A DNA stretch of 64,000 bases from Drechslerella dactyloides (GCA_020064725.1 JAGTWJ010000002.1:1-64000); one strand, 5' to 3'. Counted from the stretch's first letter, positions 1 through 15,080 are shown. The notes: generated by a model from the sequence alone, not told the origin. Made by a program: numbers and translations.

Positions 1-340
1 AAAAATAATATATATAATATAAAGATATATTTATATATATATTAATAAGTAATATACTAGACTAAGATACTATAAAAATAATAGTATAAGTAAATAAAGT
101 TAAAAAACTATAAAATAATATATAGTTAAAAGAATTTTAAAAAAGTATTATATTATAGTTAATACAATAGAGCTAAGCATAATATTTAAATATATTAAGA
201 GATATCTTAAGCATATAAATAAGTTATTTAGTAATATCTAGCTAAAGCTATAGTATTATAGTGTAAAATCAGTATTTTCGTTGAGATGGGGTGGTGAGGT
301 GATCCGCTCCTTGTCTGATCCGTTCGCTTATCATTGACGT
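1..340 (+). mobile_element. Pogo/Fot1-type DNA transposon, right end only
   Basis: This is the 3' part of a Tc1/mariner-superfamily element whose left part lies outside the window. It ends with a GC-rich terminal repeat (about 286-340) closing in ATCATTGACGT and followed by TA, the expected target duplication. The interior matches the last 300 bases of the full copy at 8762-10653, including the GATGGGGTGGTGAGGTGATC subterminal stretch. The transposase would read left to right. The interior is saturated with T and A and carries many stops, so it is dead. Confidence 0.85.
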
Positions 341-529
341 TATAGGTAGTAAGATATATAGATAATATAGTTATATGGAATTTTGGATTATATAGAAGAA
401 TATTATTATATAAAAATATTATTATTATAAATATTTTTTTAAATAAAAGTTATTATAATAATTATAATTATATAATATTTAGTATTTAGGGTATTTAATA
501 CTAGTTAAATATTGAATAAAATAAATATA

Positions 530-824
530 AGTTATTTAGGTAATATATTAATATATTTCTACTAGTTTATATATTAGATATTATATATATAATTAGTATA
601 TTTATTTTGGGATTAATAGTTTTTTTTAAAAACTATTAATTAATATTTAAATTATAGTATTTTAATAATTAATTTATTTACTATTATTATATATATTTTA
701 TTTAATAATAATTATTATATTTAATATATATTTATTTTTATTATTAAGATTTATATAGTAATAATTAAGAGTTAAGAATTTTAAAATAAAAATATTTAAT
801 TTGGTTTTAGGTTAAAATATAATA
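530..824 (-). repeat. RIP-decayed LTR, same family as 28880-29175
   Basis: Aligning by eye with the better preserved LTR at 28880-29175 shows the same order of bases, with nearly every difference a C-to-T or G-to-A transition. Over the last 33 bases I count only two differences that are not transitions. The LTR reads on the minus strand, so its 5' end would be near 824. No second LTR of the same element was found nearby, so it may be a solo LTR. Confidence 0.6.
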
Positions 825-3800
825 TTTTAATTATTATTTTTAGAATAAAAAAAAATAATAAGTATATAATATTTTTAATATAATTTATAAATTTTTTTTA
901 GTATATAAAGAAAATAGAATTCTATAGTATAAAATTATAAAAATATTTTATAAATAATAGTAACTTTGAATTAATATTAAATAATAAAAATAATAAGTAT
1001 AAAAGATTTATTAATAATTTATATTTTAGAAATATATAAATAAAGAATAATTATAATAATAATTTAAATAATACTATATATATAAAGAGGTAATAGTATA
1101 AAACCTAATTTCTTAAATTAATTAGTAAATATATAGATAGTCTATAAAAATACCAAAATAAATTAATAGTAAATATTAGAATATAAATTTTAAAAGAAAT
1201 AAATAGGTTATATTAGAAGATAATATTAAATAAAAGCTAGAATAAAGTTTTGAAATAATATAATAAAAAATTATTATAATATATAATAATATATTTAAAT
1301 AGTTTTAAAAATAGTTAACAATATTAAAGTAATTATGTTAGAAAACTTTAAAAAAATAATAAAATATAAAAAACTTTAATTAATATCTAATAAATAATAT
1401 TATTATTTAAAGTTTACTATTTATTATATTCAGATTTATATAGATTAATAGATTAAAAAACCCAAAAATAAAAAATTTAATTACCTTTATAACAATATTA
1501 ATAAGATATTTAAAATAGGAGATCTAATTAAATATAGAGAATAATCTAAGAAATTTGATTAATTTTTAATTAGCTTAATAATTATTTTTTTTTTATTCTA
1601 AATGATTTTCTATAGATTGATATAGATCTTTTTTATAAAATATATTTAAAAAAAAATATTCTTAATATTTATCTATTATATAAATAAATATATGATAAAT
1701 AATAAAGAAAAATTATAAGATAAAAATCTTAAAATTTTAAAAGTTTTTAATATTTTTAAATTTATAAACTTCTTTAAACAAAAATATAAATATAAAATTA
1801 AAATTAAAAATTTTTTTAAAAAATTTAACTAATTTAAATAAATTAGATTAATATAATTTTATTTTTAATAATTTAATTAATATATATTTTTTATTAAATA
1901 TAATAATAATATTTTATTTTATAAAACTAAAGAAGGATTTAAACTTAATTTAAAAATAAAAATTATTAAATAAAAATTTTTAAAAAAAAATATAATTTAT
2001 TATAAAATATAGATTATAGCTATTAAACTAAATAATATACTATATTAATTTTAAAAAAATTTATAATAAAAGAAATTATATTATAATCTCAATAAATATT
2101 ATTTTAATAAATATATTAAGAAATCTTAATAAAACTAAATCTAAATTAAAAAATTATTTTAAAAATTAAATAAAATTTATAGATTAAAATCTATAAATCT
2201 TAATATAATATAATATTAGAAATTAAAAAAATTTAATATATTATTCTATTATTAATATAATAAAATAAGATATATTAAATAAAATTATGTTAAACATAAA
2301 AAAAAAGGAAATTTTTAGAAATAATTTTATTAAAAAAAATAATTTAAAATAATAAGATAATTATTTATTTTTAAAGATTTTAATATAATAATAAATAAAA
2401 TATAGAGATATATATATATTAGAATTAAATTAGTCTAATATTAAGATATTATTTAAAAAATTAATATAATTATTAAATAGAATTTTATTTTATTTATTAA
2501 TATTTAATTAAAAGAAGATAAATTTAATTAATTATAAAATAATTTTATATTTAAAATCTATATAATTTATTAAAGAAGTTTAGATAAATATTTATAAAAA
2601 AATATTAAATAAATAATAAGATTTTTATAAAAGTAATTTAAATATTATTTATTTTTATTATATTTCTAGTCTAATTTAATTAATTATAATAAGAATTAAT
2701 TCCAGAAAATTTTAAAAATTATAATAATAAATATTATATTAAATTAAAATAATAAAAAAAATAATTAATAATAATATAAAAGAATTAATTTTATAAATAA
2801 TTTTTTTTTAATAATATATTTAAATCTATAAATTTTAAATTTATATTAAATATAGATTTAATATATTTATTAAAAAATAAATTATTTATAAAATATTTAA
2901 AATTAATATTTACTAAAATTATTAATAATAATTAAAATATAATATTATTAAATATTAATATATAAAAAATAAAATATAAAATTCTTTTTAGCTATATTAA
3001 GAAGTTATTTATTATTATATAATTATTTTCTATAATTAGTATTTTACTAATTAATAAAAAATCTATTAATTTTGGAATAAAAATAAGAAAAACCTATTTT
3101 AATATAATTTTTATAATAAATAATATTTTTTTAATAATATAGAATATTTTTGTTATAAAAAATAGAAATATTATCTTTATAAAAAAAATAATATAAATAT
3201 TTAATTATATAAATATTTTAATTTATACAATAACTACTATAATAAATAAATATATTAATATTAATACTTTTTATATTATAATTATATTTACAAAAAATTA
3301 TTTAAAAATTTTTTTAATATTTTTAAATATATTTATTATATTAGATATTTTAAAATATAAAATAATTATTATATATATTACTATAATAATACTAAATAAA
3401 AAAAATAAAAGAAAATAATATAAATTAAATAAATTTTAAAATATATTCTAAAATAAATTAAAAAATTAATATAAAAATATAAAAAAAATAAAATAATTTA
3501 TAAAAAAATAATAAAAAATAATTATATTAACTAAGATAATAATTCTAATAAAATTAAATATATTATAAATAATAAATTTAAAAAACTATTTTATGTACTA
3601 TATATAATATATATTAGATTTTTTAATATATATAAAAAATAAGAGAAATATTTAAAGGATTGTTTTTTATTAAAAATATATAAAGAAAATACTAAAAATA
3701 AAAACTAGATATCTTTATAAATATTATATATATTATTTTCTAGAATATAAAAATAGAAAATAATATAATTATAAATATTTTATAAAAAAGAAATATATTT

Positions 3801-4805
3801 ATTATCTAAAATATTTCTATAATTTTAATAAATTAAAAATAGTTAAAAGGTATATCTATTAATATAATAAAAAAAAAAAGGAATATTATTAATGTTGGAA
3901 ATATTTTAAAAATAATTTTACTAAATAATAAAATAAAAATAAATATATAAAATAATATTTTATAAAAATATGGTAAAAAATAATTAATAATTTAGATTAT
4001 AAATTAAAAAATTAAATATATTTTAAAATTAATAAAAATAAATTAAAATAAAAAATCTAAATTTTTAATAAAAAAAATTTATTTTTATTTTATTAATTTT
4101 TAAAAATCTTATAAAAATCTTAATAAATAAGAAAATAGAAGAAAACTACATTTTTATTATAATAATATAAAAATATTAATTTAAAATATAATAAAAAATT
4201 AATATTTATGAAATTATTATTTTTTTATATTAAATTTTAGAAAAAATTATTTAGAAAATAATTTTTAAATTATTTATTAATGGATATTTAAAGAAATATA
4301 CTATTAATATTCTAAATTTTCTATAAAATATTTTATTAATTTTTAGATTTTTATAATTAATAAAATATAATTTTAATATTAACTAGAGAAAAGGAGAAGT
4401 TACTTTTAACAACTATAATTATTAGAAAATTATTAGAATATAGTTAATTAATAGAAATATTTTAAAAAAAATTTATTTAAAATTTATAATATATTTATTT
4501 AAAAAAAAAAACTAGAAATAAATATAAATATAAATTAAATATTTTATAATAAATATAAATTTAAATTAAAAAATTATATATTATATCTAAGAAAATAAAT
4601 ATCTTTATATAGATATTTAAAAAAAGAAGAAATATCTTTTAATTTATATTAAAAAAATAGATTTTATTAAAAATTAATTTATTTAAATATTTAATATTTC
4701 TATAAAAAGAAATATAATTTGAATTTATATTAATATATAAATATATTAATTAAAAGATAATAACATTCTAAAAATATATTAAAAAAAATTTTAAAATAAA
4801 ATATA
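825..4805. other. AT-rich RIP-degraded repeat block, no gene
   Basis: Almost only A and T, with homopolymer runs, and no open frame longer than a few dozen codons on either strand. The plus strand is A-rich over most of 1700-4800, which suggests one long decayed element rather than random sequence, but I could not recognise a domain. It continues directly into the Pogo-type element at 4808. Confidence 0.6.
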
Positions 4806-4807
4806 TA

Positions 4808-6700
4808 ACGTCAACGATAAGCGACTGAGCAGCACAAGCGACCGAGCAGTCCGCCCAACCCCCACCCTCATCCTAACTTTATTACCACATATATCTACAA
4901 TCACTATAATAACTATCTCTATAATTGAATCTTAAATAATTTTAGCTATTAAAGCTTTAGAAAATAATAAAAAATTAAGTATTTTAGTTATTATTAAACT
5001 ATATAATATTTTTTGATTTATTTTTAGTTACTATTATTATAGTTATATTTTAAAGTATAACAGTATTTTTAAATTATAAAATCTTATAGATTTAGAAAAA
5101 AATATTATTATTTAATATATATTTAAGTTATATATATACTTTTTTTATTTTAGGCTAAATAATGTAGAAGATATGGCCAATTAACTACTATTAATATATA
5201 ATAATAATAATATATAATATATTAGTAAGTAATAGACTAATAACTTTATTAAATATTATTTAGAACTACAGATATATCTATCTAGAAGATATAACTATCA
5301 GCAAATAAAATATAAAAATTTTATATTTATTAGTAAGTAGTTTTAACTAATAAAAGCTATAAAAACTAAGTATAATATTATAAATAATAATATCTACAAC
5401 TTTAATAAGACTAATTTTATAATAAGTATAATATCTATAATTACTATTGTTATAGAAGCTGAAGTATATAATAAAGCTAAATTAATATAACCTAGAAACT
5501 ATAAATAAGCAATAATTATATAAAAGATAAGTATAGAAAGTTAGGTAGTATTACTGTTTATTATTTTTGTTGGGTAATATTATCTAATTAGTTAATATAT
5601 AAGAATAAAACTATTAAAAAACTAGGTAATTATATTTTTTGATAATAATTGGATAATAAATAAGTTAACTTTTAAATAATTAAAATATTTTAATTAATTT
5701 ATAGTATAATATTGTTTTTTTAGACTATTAACTATTAGTTTTAGATAGTCATAAAAGCTATTATTTAGTTATTTTTAAACTATATTATTAAAAATATAAG
5801 ATTGTTATAATCTATATACTACTATATTTTATTATATATTTTTTAGTTATTAAATATTAGCTGCTTTAGGCTATTAAAATAGGTATATAATAAGAAGGTG
5901 AAGAGCTTAATATATATATATATTAATTATATTTTTAAGCTAGAGTTTTTCTCTAGGTTTTACAAAATATTTATTATTATAATAATACCTAAAAATATAT
6001 ATAACAGTTTTATTGGAGCTAATATTATATTTTATGATTTTAAAAGAGTTTTATTAAAACTAGATATATAATTATTAATAACTATTTTAGTAAATTCATA
6101 TCTGGGTATTGTAAATACAGTAGTTACCTGGACTATAAAAATATTATTAAATTTATTAAAAATTAATTTATAAATAGATTTAATTAAAAATTAGATTATT
6201 TAGTACCAAAATATCTTTTTTATATTATTGCTAATGGCTGTAGACCAGTTATCTAAAAAAATATAAATAATAATATATTAAATAATATTTATATATATAA
6301 AAAATACAATACTTTACTCTATTAATAAAATATTAAACAAGTATTAGCAATTAAAAAGATAATAAATATAATATAAAAATATATTTATTATATATTAAAT
6401 TAATAGAATTTTAAATAATAATATCATAAACAAAATAGTTAAATGGCTAGTATCTCTAAAATATTAACATACCTTCTAGTCAGAGATTACCTTTAAAAAT
6501 ATATATTACTATAGTAAATATAATAAATATAAACATAATATTCAAACATACCAATAGGAATCTTTAAAATCTAAATAAATAAGGTTTTTTATCTCTAGAG
6601 CAAGAAACCTAATGTTTGTAATGGTGGTGTATACTTTTGTTAGAGTGGGGTAGGGAGGCTGCTCAGTCGCTTGTCCTGCTCGGTCGCTTATCGTTGACGT
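4808..6700 (+). mobile_element. Pogo/Fot1-type DNA transposon, full length, dead
   Basis: Full-length element of 1893 bp. Both ends read ACGTCAACGATAAGCG inward (right end as its reverse complement) and are flanked by TA, the target duplication of the superfamily. Each end contains a repeated AAGCGACYGAGCAG-like motif about 17 bp apart, likely transposase binding sites. The interior, read on plus, still shows the outline of a DDE_1 transposase: an N-terminal HTH (psq-like) around 4925-5030, a NFNKTNF-like block, a FFDNNW-like block and a degraded end of the catalytic core. Many CAA/CAG codons have become stops, as RIP would do. Confidence 0.85.
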
Positions 6701-7660
6701 TATAAACTATTATAGCCAAATTATAGTTATAAATTATATAAAAAAAAAAACTATATAACTATATAAATTACTAACTAAACTATAACTATTTATTAATTTA
6801 AATTATAAAATATAAAATATAAAAGAATAATTAATATTTTTTTTAATAACTCCTCTATTTTATAATAACTAGAGAATTATTAAAATAAATAAGAACCTAG
6901 ATAATTAACAATATATAAAATATTTTAATATATAATATTTTTAAATCAAAGAAAAATTTATTAATAAAAAACTTAATATAATCTATCTTCTTATAAATTA
7001 AATAATAATAAATATTTTTATTAAAATATTCCCTAAATTATTTTATAATATATATATTACTTTACTAAACTTATATTTTAATTAAAAAATTTAGAAAATA
7101 AATTTTAATATTTAATAATATATCTTAAACTATAAACTAAATTATAAAATAAAATTTTATATTAAATACTCCTTCTATTTATAAAATAATTTAAAATAAT
7201 AATCTATTAAAATAGAATATCTTTTAAACTCTTTAAAAACTAAAAAATAAAATAAAACAATAAAAATATATAAAAAATTATTTAATTAGATAATAATATT
7301 ATATACTAAATAAATTATTTACAAAAAAGAAAATATAACTTAAATTAATATTATATAATAAAAACAATATAAACCATATAAAGTACCCAAAATTCTCTAT
7401 AAATTAAAATATAATTTATAAATAAATAAAAAAAAAAGTCTTAAATCTACCCTTCTTTTTAGTAAAAATAATTAAATAATTAATAAACTATAAAAAATAA
7501 ATTACAATTTAAAATAATAGTCTATAAGTATTCTTCTAACTTAAATAGTAAAACAAGTTAATTAATTTATTATTTAAATATTAAAATACTTTATAAATTA
7601 AAAAATAAGTTAAATATTTACACTATTATTTTTAAATAAACTTATAATATATATTATATA

Positions 7661-10600
7661 ACGTCAACGATAAGCAACCGAACCAGACAAGTGACTGAGC
7701 CACCTCTCCACACCACCCCAACAAAAAATCTAGTTATATTATTATTAAGAGGGGGTTTCTTATTTTAAAGATAGAAAATTATTTACTTAAATTTTAAAGA
7801 TTCTTATTAATATATTTAAATATTATATTTATATTTACTATACTTACTATAATAATATATATTCTTAAAGGTACCTTCTAATTAGGAGATATATTAATAT
7901 TTTAGAAATATTGGTTATTTAATTACTTTATTTATAGTATTATTATTTAAGATTTTATTAATTTAGTATATAGTAAGTGTGTTGTTATATTATATATATT
8001 ATCTTTTTAATTATTAGTATTTATTTAGTAATTTATTTATAGATTAAAATATTATATTTTCTATATATATAAATATTATTTAATATATTATTGTTTATAT
8101 TCTTTTAAATAACTAGTCTATAGTTATTAATAATAATATAAAAAAACTATTTTAGTATTAGATAATCTAATTTTTAATTAAGCTTATTTATAAATTAATT
8201 TTTAATAAATTTAATAGTATTTTTGTAGTTTAGATAATTATTATATTTATAATATCTAGATATGAATTTATTAGAATAGCTACTAATAACTGTATATCTA
8301 GTTTTAATAAAACTTTATTAAAATTATAAGGTATAATATTAATTCTAATAAAATTATTATATATATTTTTAAATATTATTATAATAATAAATACTTTATA
8401 AAATTTAGAAAGAAACTCCAACTTAAAAATATGATTAATATATATATATATTAAATTCTCTACTTAAAGATTATATACCTACTTAAATAACCCAAAGCAA
8501 CCTACATCCAATAACTAGAAGATATATAATAAATATAGCAATATATAGATTATAATAATCTTATATTTTTAATAGTATAATTTAAAAATAGCTAAATAAT
8601 AATTCTTATAGTTATTTAAAATTAATAAATAATAATTTAAAAAATAATACTATACTATAAATTTATTAAAATATTTTAATTATTTAAGGGCTAATTTATT
8701 TATTATTTAGTTATTATTAAAGAATATAATAATCTAGTTTATTAATAGTTTTATTCTTATAACGTCAATGATAAGCGAACGGATCAGACAAGCGAGCAGA
8801 TCACCTCACCACACCTACGCACCCACCACTTCTCCTATATCTTATACCTCTACAACTACTACAATACCTGCTTCTACAACCAAATCCAGAATTCTTTTAG
8901 TTATTAAAACTATAAAAAAAAACTAAAAATTAAGTATTTAAATTATTATTAAATATTATAATATTTTTTATACTATTTTAATTTACTAATATAATAGCTA
9001 TTTTTTATAATATAATAGTATTTTTAAATTATAAAATCTTATAAAATTAGAGGAGGATATTATTGTTTAATATATATTTAAGTTATGTATATAGTCTTTT
9101 TATCCTAAGTTAGATAGTATAGAAGATATGGCTAATTAGCTACTACTGGTATATAGTGATAATAGTATATGATATATTGGTAAAAGATAGGCTAGTAACT
9201 TTATTAAATGTTACTTAAAACTATAAATATATTTATCTAAGAAATATAACTACTAGTAAATGAAATATAAAGATTTTATATTTATTAATAAATAGTTTTA
9301 GTTAATAAAGGTTATAAAAACTAAGTATGGTATTATAAATAATAATATTTATAACTTTAATAAGACTAACTTTATAATAAATATAATATCTATAATTATT
9401 ATTATTATAGGTGTTAAAATATATAATAAAGCTAAGTTAATATAGCCTGGGAATTATAAGTGGGTAATAGTTATTTAGGGGATAGGTGTAGAAAGTTAAA
9501 TAATACTATTATTTATTATTTTTACTGGGTAATATTACTTAGCTAGCTGGTATATAGTAATAAAGTTATTAGTGGATTGGGTTATTGTGTTTTTTGATAA
9601 TGGCTGGATGATGAATGAGCTTGTTCTATAATGGTTAAAGTATTTTGACAAATTTATAATGTGGTACTATATTTCAGATTATTAGTTATTAATTTTAAAT
9701 AATTATAAAAACTACTATTTTATTACTTTTAAGCTATACTGCTAAGAATATAAGATTATTATAATTTATATATTGTTATATTTATTATATATTTTCTAAT
9801 TACTAGATATTGGCTGCTTTAGACCATTAAAATAGATATATAACCATAAGGTAGAGAGCTTAGTATATATATATATTAACTATATCTCTAAACTAGAGTT
9901 TCTTACCAGATTCTATAAAATATTTATTATTATAATAATATTTAAAAATATATATAATAATTTTGCTAGAGCTGGTATTGTACCTTATAATCTTAATAAA
10001 GTTTTATTAAAGCTAGATATATAGTTACTAATAGTTATTTTAGTAAATTTATATCTAAATATTATAAATATAACAGTTATCTAAACTATAAAAATACTAT
10101 TAAATCTATTAGAAACTAATTTATAAATAGATTTAATTAAAAACTAGATTATTTAATATTAGAATAGTTTTCTTATATTACTACTAGCAGCTGTGGACCA
10201 ACTATTTAAAAGAACATAGACTATAATATATTAATTAATATTTATATATATAGAGAATATAATACTGTGCTCTACTAATAAAATATTAAATAAATAATAA
10301 TAGATAAAAAAATAATATATATAATATAAAAATATGCTTACTATATACTAAGTAGGTAATATACTAAATTAAAATACTATAAATAAATAATATAAACAAA
10401 TAAAACTAAAAAACTATTAAAATAATATGTAGTTAGAAGGAGACTTTGGAAGGGTATTATACTATAATTAATGTAGTAAAGTTAGATATAATATTTAAAT
10501 ATATTAAAAAATATCTTAAGTATATAAATAAGTTATTTAATATATATCTAGCCCAAAACTATAGTATTATGATAATGAAATCAGTATTTTTGTTAAGATG

Positions 10601-11445
10601 GGGTGGTGAGGTGATCCGCTCGCTTGTCTGATCCGTTCGCTTATCATTGACGTTATATTAATTTATTAAATAATATTATTTAGTAAAAATAATAAATAAT
10701 AATATAACTTATCTTTTTATATTTATTTTCTAGATAATTATTACCTATTTATAATTTCTAAGTTGTGTTAGTTTTGTTTTATTATATTTTTTAGTATCTA
10801 TAATAATAGTAGTTATAAATATTATACCTATTATAAAGCCAATCTTATTAAAGTTATAGATATTATTATTTATAATATTATATTTAGTTTTTATTGCTTT
10901 TATTAACTAAAATTACTTGTTTATAAATACTAGATTTTTGTATTTTATTTATTAATAATTATACTTTTTAAAAAGATATATTTATAGCTTTAGATAATAT
11001 TTAATAAAATTATTAGCTTATTTTTTACTAATATATTAAATATTATTGTTATTATGTGTTGATAGTAGCTAATTAGTTATATTCTTTATATTATATAATT
11101 TAGGATGAAAAGATTGTATAGATAGTTTAAATATATATTAAATAATAATGTTTTTTTTTAAATTTATAAGATTTTACAATTTTAGGATATTATTTATTTT
11201 AGAGATATAGCTTTTATATTAGTAGGTAAGGATAGACTAAAGGATATTATATAGTTTTATAATAGTTTTAATATTTAAAACTATATTTTTTTCCAAAACT
11301 TAAATAGTTAGATTAATATATAATTTAGTTATAGAGGTAGTTATTGTTATAATTGTTAAAATATGTGATAGTAAAAGTGAAAGGATTTGTAAGTGCCTGG
11401 AGGTGGCTCAGTCACTTGTCCGGCTCGGTCGCTTATCGTTGACGT
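7661..11445 (-). mobile_element. Pogo/Fot1-type transposon interrupted by a second copy
   Basis: The left end starts ACGTCAACGATAAGC at 7661 and the right end closes CGTTGACGT at 11445, with TA on both sides. Subtracting the inner copy (8762-10653) and one duplicated TA leaves about 1.89 kb, the family length. The transposase reads on minus: a stretch at 8230-8421 still encodes the C-terminal part of a DDE_1 protein, with a FYKVFI block followed by NKVLLKLDIQL. The left terminal repeat differs from the right one by G-to-A changes, so even the ends took some RIP hits. Confidence 0.85.
8762..10653 (+). mobile_element. Pogo/Fot1-type transposon nested in another copy
   Basis: Complete 1892-bp element with ends starting ACGTCAATGATAAGCGAACG and TA duplication at 8760-8761 and 10654-10655. 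The end sequence is a subtype of the family (AACGGATCAGACAAGCG instead of ACCGAGCAGCACAAGCG). The plus strand holds a decayed DDE_1 transposase: I can read FDNGW near 9590, and LLDIGCFRPLK near 9800-9830 with the third catalytic aspartate. An open stretch at 10446-10631 is the tail region. It lies in opposite orientation to its host copy. Confidence 0.87.
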
Positions 11446-12206
11446 TATATAGTTTATATAATTAAAGTAAGAAACTTATTATTATAATTTCTAATTAATA
11501 TTTTAAATATTAATTTAAATTACTATAATAGAGCAAACCAAACTAAGTAGTAGAACAAGTAAAACACTATTAATTATAATAAAAAACAGCAGAAAAGATA
11601 GAAAAAGAGATAATAGAATAAAAACCGTAATAACTAGCAATACATAAATTAATAATATATTTAAATAGTTTAGAAACTAGTTAGAAAATATAACTAAATT
11701 AATAAATATATTAATCTATAAATTAAATATATTAAAATTAAAGATTATATAACTAAAGTATATTACTAGATTAATAATTAGTTTAAAAATTATAAAAATA
11801 AAATCCTAATTTATATAATTATTTATAAAATAATTTAAATTAATTAAAATAATAAATAAAATATATTATAAAATAATTTATATTTAAAATTATACCTAGC
11901 TTAAATTATATTAAAAATATAATTTATATATATATTAATAAAAGAATCTAGGTATATATAATAAATCTAAGAAAAGTTCAAAGATATATATTATTTATAA
12001 AATAAAGTAATAATATATATCTTATTATTTATATATATTTAAGTATTAATAGTTTTAATATATTTTATAATATATTTTATAAATATATATATAAGGTTTA
12101 ACTTAGTAAACAAACCAGCTAAAAAAACAATATTATCAGAAACAAAAAACATTATTATAAAAAATAAAAAACAAAAGATAAAAAAAAGAAAAAATATAAT
12201 TATATA

Positions 12207-14098
12207 ACGTCAATGATAAGCGAATGGATCAGATAAGCAAGTGGATCACCTTACCACTCTATTTTAATAAAAATATTGATTTTATTATTATAATATTATA
12301 GCTTTAGGCTAGATATATATTAAATAGTTTATTTATATGTTTAAGATGTTTTTTAATATGTTTGAATATTATGCTTAGTTTTACTGTATTGATTGTAGTA
12401 TAATATTTTTTTAGAGTTTTTTTTTGGTTGTATGTTGTTTTGATAGTTTTTTGGTTTTATCTGTTTATGTTGTTTATTTATAGTGTTTTGGTTTAGTATA
12501 TTATTTGTCTGGTGTATGGTGAATATGTTTTTATATTATATATATTGTTTTTTTATTTGCTATTATTTATTTAATATTTTATTAATAGAGTGTAGTGTTG
12601 TGTTCTCTATATATATAAATATTAATTAATGTATTATAATTTGTGTTTTTTTAGATAATTGGTCTATAGTTATTAATAGTAATATAAAAAAGTTATTCTG
12701 GTATTGGGTAATCTGGTTTTTGATTAAATTTGTTTGTAGGTTAGTTTTTGATGGGTTTAATAGTGTTTTTATAGTTTAGGTAGCTGTTGTATTTGTAATA
12801 TTTGGATATGAATTTGCTGAAATAACTGCTAGTAACTATATATTTAATTTTAATAAAACTCTATTAAAGTTATAAGGTATAATATTAGCTTCAGTAAAAC
12901 TGCTATATATGTTTTTAGGTGTTATTGTAGTAGTAAATATTTTATAAAATCTGGTGAGAAACTCTAGTTTAGAGATATGGTTAATGTATATATATATTAA
13001 GCTTTTCATCTTATAATTATATATTTATTTTAATAACCTAAAATAACTAATATTTAATAACTAAAAAATATATAATAAATATAATAATATATAGATTATA
13101 ATAATCTTATGTTTTTGGTAATATAATTTAAAGATAATAGAATGGTAATTTTTGTGATTATCTAGAATTAATAATTAGTAATCTAAAATATAGTATTATG
13201 CTATAAATTTATTAAAGTGTTTTAACTATTATAAAACAAGCTTATTTATTATCTAATTATTATTAAAAAGTATAATAATTTAATTTATTAGTAGCTTTAT
13301 TACTATATACCAGTTAACTAAATAATATTATTTAATAAAAATAATAAATAGTGGTATTGTTTAATCTTTTATATTTATTTCTTGGATAATTGTTACCTAT
13401 TTATAATTCCTAGGTTATGCTAGTTTAGTTTTATTGTGTGTTTTAGTATTTATAATAATAGTAGTTATAGATATTATGTTTATTATAAAGCTAATTTTAT
13501 TAAAGTTGTAGATATTATTGTTTGTAATACTATATTTAATCTTTACAATTTTTATTAACTAAAATTACTTATTAATAAATATAGAATCTTTATATTTTAT
13601 TTACTAATAGTTATATTTTCTAGATAAATATATTTATAGTTTTAAATAGTGTTTGATAAAGTTATTAGTCTATCTTTTACTGATGTGTTGTATATTATTG
13701 TTGTTATATGTTAATAGCAGCTGGTTAACCATATCTTCCACACTACCTAGCCTAAAATGAAAAGACTGTATATATAACTCAAATATATATTAAATAATAG
13801 TATTCTTTTTTAATTTTATAAAATTTTATAATTTAAAAATATTATTATATTGTGAAGAGTGGCTATTATATTAGTAGATTAAGGTGGTATAAAAAACATT
13901 ATAATATTTAGTAGTAATTTAAATACTTAATTCTTGGTCTTTTTTTATAGTTTTAATAATTAGAAGAATTCTGGATTTAGTTATAAAAGTAGGTATTGTG
14001 GTAGTTATAGAAAAATAAAGTATAAGAGGAATAGTGGGTGCATAGGTATGGTAAGGTGATCTGCTCGCTTGTCTGATCCGTTCGCTTATCATTGACGT
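12207..14098 (-). mobile_element. Pogo/Fot1-type DNA transposon, full length, dead
   Basis: Complete 1892-bp element, TA at 12205-12206 and 14099-14100, ends of the ATGATAAGCGAAYGGATCAG subtype. By comparison with 8762-10653 it is inserted in reverse, so the transposase reads on minus. It is somewhat less AT-saturated than the other copies (many TTG and TGT words), which suggests fewer RIP rounds, but stops are still frequent. It interrupts the retroelement that continues on both sides. Confidence 0.85.
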
Positions 14099-14539
14099 TA
14101 AAGTAAATCATAAAAATAGAAATATTAAAAATATTAAAGCAGATTATAGAATAGATAATATAAAAGAGAAAAAAACATATATATATAATAAAAAAGAAAG
14201 AAAAAAAAAAGAGGTATATTAGTATTTATTTACAGATTAAATTATTATTTTCTTTTTTTTTATTTTACTATTTATAAAATAAATTATTTTATAATTTAAT
14301 ATATTTTATAAATTTCTTATTTATTTTATAAATCTGTATTATAGTTTAAATATTTAATATAGTTTAAAGTAAGTACTTTAATATAATAAAACTAAAAAAT
14401 AAAGAAAATATATAATTTTTAAATAAATTATTATATTATAGTATATATTAGTTATTAAATAAAATAAATATATATTTAAGAAAAATTTATAAGTTATAGA
14501 TTATTTTAGTATTAATTATATACCTAAAAATATATTTTT

Positions 14540-15080
14540 AAACAATTTAATTTTATATAGTAGTTGTTAAAGTAGCTAATATAGTAGTTATTAAAAACAA
14601 TAAATATAGTAATTATTAAAATAATAAGTATACTAGCCACCAAAACAATAAATATAATAGCTATTAAAATAGCTAATATAATAACAACCAAAATAATATA
14701 CAAGTAACTTATAAAATAACTAGCATAGTAGCTATTAAAATAATATATAAACAATTTATAAATAATTTATAAAGTAATAAATATAATAACTATCTAAGTA
14801 ATATATATAGTAATTAATATAATAGTAAATAAAACACCTAAAATAATAACAAATAAAATAAATAATAGAATAGTAAATATCTAATTTTCAAATAGATAAT
14901 AAAACAACTAATTTAATAATTTCTAAAATAAATTAATATAATAACTCTTTAGTAGTTAATAGAATAATTAATTAAAACAATTTCTAGTCTAATTATTGAA
15001 ACTATTAAATAAATAGTTTATAAATTACTAAATAATCTAAATAAGATTTTATTTAATAAATACTTTATAAATAATAAAAA
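14540..15080. repeat. Degenerate short tandem repeats inside the retroelement
   Basis: Dozens of imperfect copies of a 20-30-base motif of the type AATAGCTAATAAAGTAG, with recurring AGCAGCCACC and AGTAGTTATT words. The same array occurs in the second retroelement copy at about 17030-17400, so it belongs to the element. It is probably the decayed remnant of a low-complexity coding or untranslated region near the 5' end. The open frame of hydrophobic residues on minus at 14524-14754 is a by-product of this repetition and not a gene. Confidence 0.55.

Noticed and set aside
14524..14754. Hydrophobic 76-residue frame resembling a membrane protein
   Set aside because: It lies within degenerate tandem repeats of a decayed retroelement; the hydrophobicity comes from T-rich codons and the second copy has stops.
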